DNA of 8,792 bases from Bacteroidota bacterium (GTDB lineage: Bacteria > Bacteroidota > Bacteroidia > Chitinophagales > Chitinophagaceae). The position numbers and the translations under genes are program-made. The notes under the pieces were generated by a model. The model was not told where the DNA came from. It saw only the letters and a program-made list of their open reading frames with translations, and ran no database searches. The stretch's first letter is position 1, and each line of letters starts with the position of its first letter. Shown one piece after another: positions 7,014 through 8,792 of this stretch. Where the stretch lies: NCBI GenBank assembly GCA_023423285.1, contig JAFAFV010000020.1, positions 1 to 8,792 of the forward strand. The letters are read 5' to 3'.

Positions 7014-8792
7014 ATGGCCGCCGATTACAAACAACTACAACAAGATTTTGAAAGCAGGAATTTTATTGATACATCAGGACCTGTGTGGAATTATTCGCTG
7101 CTGACCGCTGAAGATGTGCGCAACTTTCAGAACGGAACTAATTACAGCCTTTATGAAAAATTTGGTTCCCGCTCGTTAAAGGTGAATGATGTGTGGGGCA
7201 TGTATTTTTGTGTGTGGGCGCCTAGTGCCACCTTTGTTTTTGTTACAGGAAATTTTAATGACTGGAACAAACTTTCTCACCCGCTTAGCCCCCGCTGGGA
7301 TAACAGCGGTATTTGGGAAGGGTTCATCCCAAATATAAATCTTGGAGAAGTTTATAAGTACCACATAGTGGGGCACAAAAATCGGGTAAACGATAAAGGC
7401 GATCCTTTTGCAAATTTTTGGGAGCTGAAACCTTTAACTGCTTCCATTACGTGGGATTTGTTTTATGAGTGGAAAGATGATGACTGGATGCAAACCCGAA
7501 CAAAGAATAATTCTCTTGATGCGCCCTGGAGCGTGTATGAAGTGCATCTGGCAAGCTGGCGCAGGCCGGATGCCAACGATGAAGATACTTATCACACGTA
7601 TGAAGAGTTATGTAAGTTACTGGTGCCTTATGTAAAAGAAATGGGATTTACGCATGTGGAACTAATGCCGGTTACAGAGTTTCCTTTTGACGGTAGCTGG
7701 GGCTATCAGGTTACAGGCTATTTTGCGCCTACATCAAGGTTTGGAGATCCGCAGGGATTTATGCGATTGGTTGATGCATTTCATCAGGCAGGTATCGGTG
7801 TTATTCTTGACTGGGTGCCATCACATTTTCCGTACGATTCGCATGGGCTGTTTATGTTTGATGGCGATCATACCTATGAATATGCTGATATGCGTAAGGG
7901 ATTTCATCCTGATTGGAACAGCTATATTTTTAATTATAAAAGGGGAGAGGTTAAATCATTTTTAATTAGCAGTGCCAGATTTTGGTTTGATCTGTTTCAC
8001 ATTGACGGTATACGCGTAGATGCCGTAAGCTCTATGTTAAAACTTAATTACAGCCGTAAAGAGGGGGAGTGGGAACCCAACGAGCATGGAGGCGATGGAA
8101 ACCTTGAAGCCATTCAGTTTATAAAAGACCTGAACCATATGGTGTACAGAGATTTTCCGGGTGTACAAACCATAGCCGAAGAAGCGACTGACTGGCCGGG
8201 TGTATCAAGACCCACGTATGATGGCGGCCTGGGTTTTGGTATGAAATGGATGATGGGATGGATGCATGATACCCTGGATTATTTTAAGCTGGATCCGATT
8301 GCACGTAAAAACCATCAGGATAAATTCAGCTTTAGCATGATGTATTATTACGATGAAAACTTCATGCTGCCCATCAGCCATGACGAGGTGGTGCATGGCA
8401 AAAGCCCGCTGGTTTTTAAAATGCCGGGAGACCTGTGGCAAAAGTTTGCCAACCTGCGTTTATTTTTTACATATATGTGGACGCATCCCGGGGCTAAGCT
8501 ATTATTTATGGGCAGCGAGTTTGGACAAACAAGCGAGTGGAATTACAAGCGCGAACTTGACTGGCATTTGTTGAAATACCAAAGCCACGCGGGGGTACAA
8601 ACTTGTCTAAAACAACTCAACAGGTTATTAAAAGAGGAGCCCGCTTTGTACCAGAATCAGTTTAATATGTATGGTTTTGAATGGGTAGACCTCAATCACC
8701 GCGATGAATGCGTGATTGTATATAAACGAAAAGGTAAAAATCCTGAAGATGACCTGCTAATCGTATTAAATATGACACCTGTAGTGCGCCAC
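7014..8792 (+). CDS. glgB: 1,4-alpha-glucan branching enzyme GlgB (3' end cut by window edge)
   Basis: GlgB (EC 2.4.1.18) cuts alpha-1,4-glucan chains and rejoins the piece through an alpha-1,6 link during cytoplasmic glycogen synthesis. The frame is open without a stop from the ATG at 7014 to the window end, 593 codons. An in-frame TAG at 7002-7004 and the absence of another start in between fix the start. There is no signal peptide. A CBM48 domain covers about 55-150 (CVWAPSA, VTGNFNDWN), followed by the GH13 catalytic domain. Conserved regions are intact: DWVPSH at 266-271, GIRVD with nucleophile Asp336, IAEEATDWPGVSRP with acid/base Glu389, and SHDEVVHGK with Asp457. GSWGYQVTGYFAPTSRFG and HPDWNSYIFNY fit the bacterial (GH13_9) branching enzymes. 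Compared with the E. coli enzyme it lacks roughly 70 N-terminal residues (the extra N1 domain). I estimate that 50-70 C-terminal residues are missing beyond the window. It is transcribed divergently from the barrel gene. Confidence 0.95.
   Translation, partial: MAADYKQLQQDFESRNFIDTSGPVWNYSLLTAEDVRNFQNGTNYSLYEKFGSRSLKVNDVWGMYFCVWAPSATFVFVTGNFNDWNKLSHPLSPRWDNSGIWEGFIPNINLGEVYKYHIVGHKNRVNDKGDPFANFWELKPLTASITWDLFYEWKDDDWMQTRTKNNSLDAPWSVYEVHLASWRRPDANDEDTYHTYEELCKLLVPYVKEMGFTHVELMPVTEFPFDGSWGYQVTGYFAPTSRFGDPQGFMRLVDAFHQAGIGVILDWVPSHFPYDSHGLFMFDGDHTYEYADMRKGFHPDWNSYIFNYKRGEVKSFLISSARFWFDLFHIDGIRVDAVSSMLKLNYSRKEGEWEPNEHGGDGNLEAIQFIKDLNHMVYRDFPGVQTIAEEATDWPGVSRPTYDGGLGFGMKWMMGWMHDTLDYFKLDPIARKNHQDKFSFSMMYYYDENFMLPISHDEVVHGKSPLVFKMPGDLWQKFANLRLFFTYMWTHPGAKLLFMGSEFGQTSEWNYKRELDWHLLKYQSHAGVQTCLKQLNRLLKEEPALYQNQFNMYGFEWVDLNHRDECVIVYKRKGKNPEDDLLIVLNMTPVVRH

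Noticed and set aside
7176..8574. Short frames at 7176-7376 (-), 7687-7965 (+), 8205-8441 (-) and 8353-8574 (+)
   Set aside because: All fall within the open glgB frame, which carries intact CBM48 and GH13 motifs. They are out-of-frame shadows of it.

Overview
The window looks like chromosomal DNA from a member of the Bacteroidota, most likely a Chitinophagaceae- or Sphingobacteriia-type soil or freshwater bacterium. The phylum call rests on a GLPGLI-family protein, an outer-membrane barrel with an N-terminal carboxypeptidase-regulatory-like domain, a SusA-like periplasmic amylase, A-rich leaders without good Shine-Dalgarno sequences, and a promoter of the Bacteroidota -33/-7 type. The family-level placement is a guess from gene style. 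No insertion sequence, tRNA, rRNA, CRISPR array or phage gene is visible, and coding density is high.

Layout: (1) 1-1319 (+) is the 3' part of an SLC45/sucrose-maltose-type MFS sugar transporter whose true start lies before the window. (2) 1359-3194 (+) is a complete, exported GH13 enzyme resembling neopullulanase/cyclomaltodextrinase (SusA-like), 39 bases downstream of the transporter and probably in one operon with it. (3) 3201-3941 (-) is a GLPGLI-family secreted protein. (4) 4055-6841 (-) is a 928-residue TonB-dependent-receptor-like outer-membrane barrel; genes 4 and 3 probably form a two-gene unit read leftward, with a GC-rich hairpin in the 113-base gap between them. (5) 7014-8792 (+) is a glycogen branching enzyme, glgB, which runs off the right edge. 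It has no stop codon inside the window, so a scan for closed ORFs would miss it. The 172-base divergent region 6842-7013 holds a plausible glgB promoter and several inverted repeats that look like operators.

How the genes may work together: the SusA-like enzyme would cut alpha-glucan oligosaccharides in the periplasm, the MFS carrier would bring the resulting maltose or short maltodextrins across the inner membrane, and GlgB would branch alpha-1,4-glucan for glycogen storage in the cytoplasm. The barrel/GLPGLI pair is placed between these alpha-glucan genes, but nothing in its sequence shows a substrate. All five genes are recognisable families. The parts worth a second look are the unassigned barrel/GLPGLI pair, the compact and possibly near-leaderless glgB promoter with its flanking palindromes, and the convergent gene ends only six bases apart.
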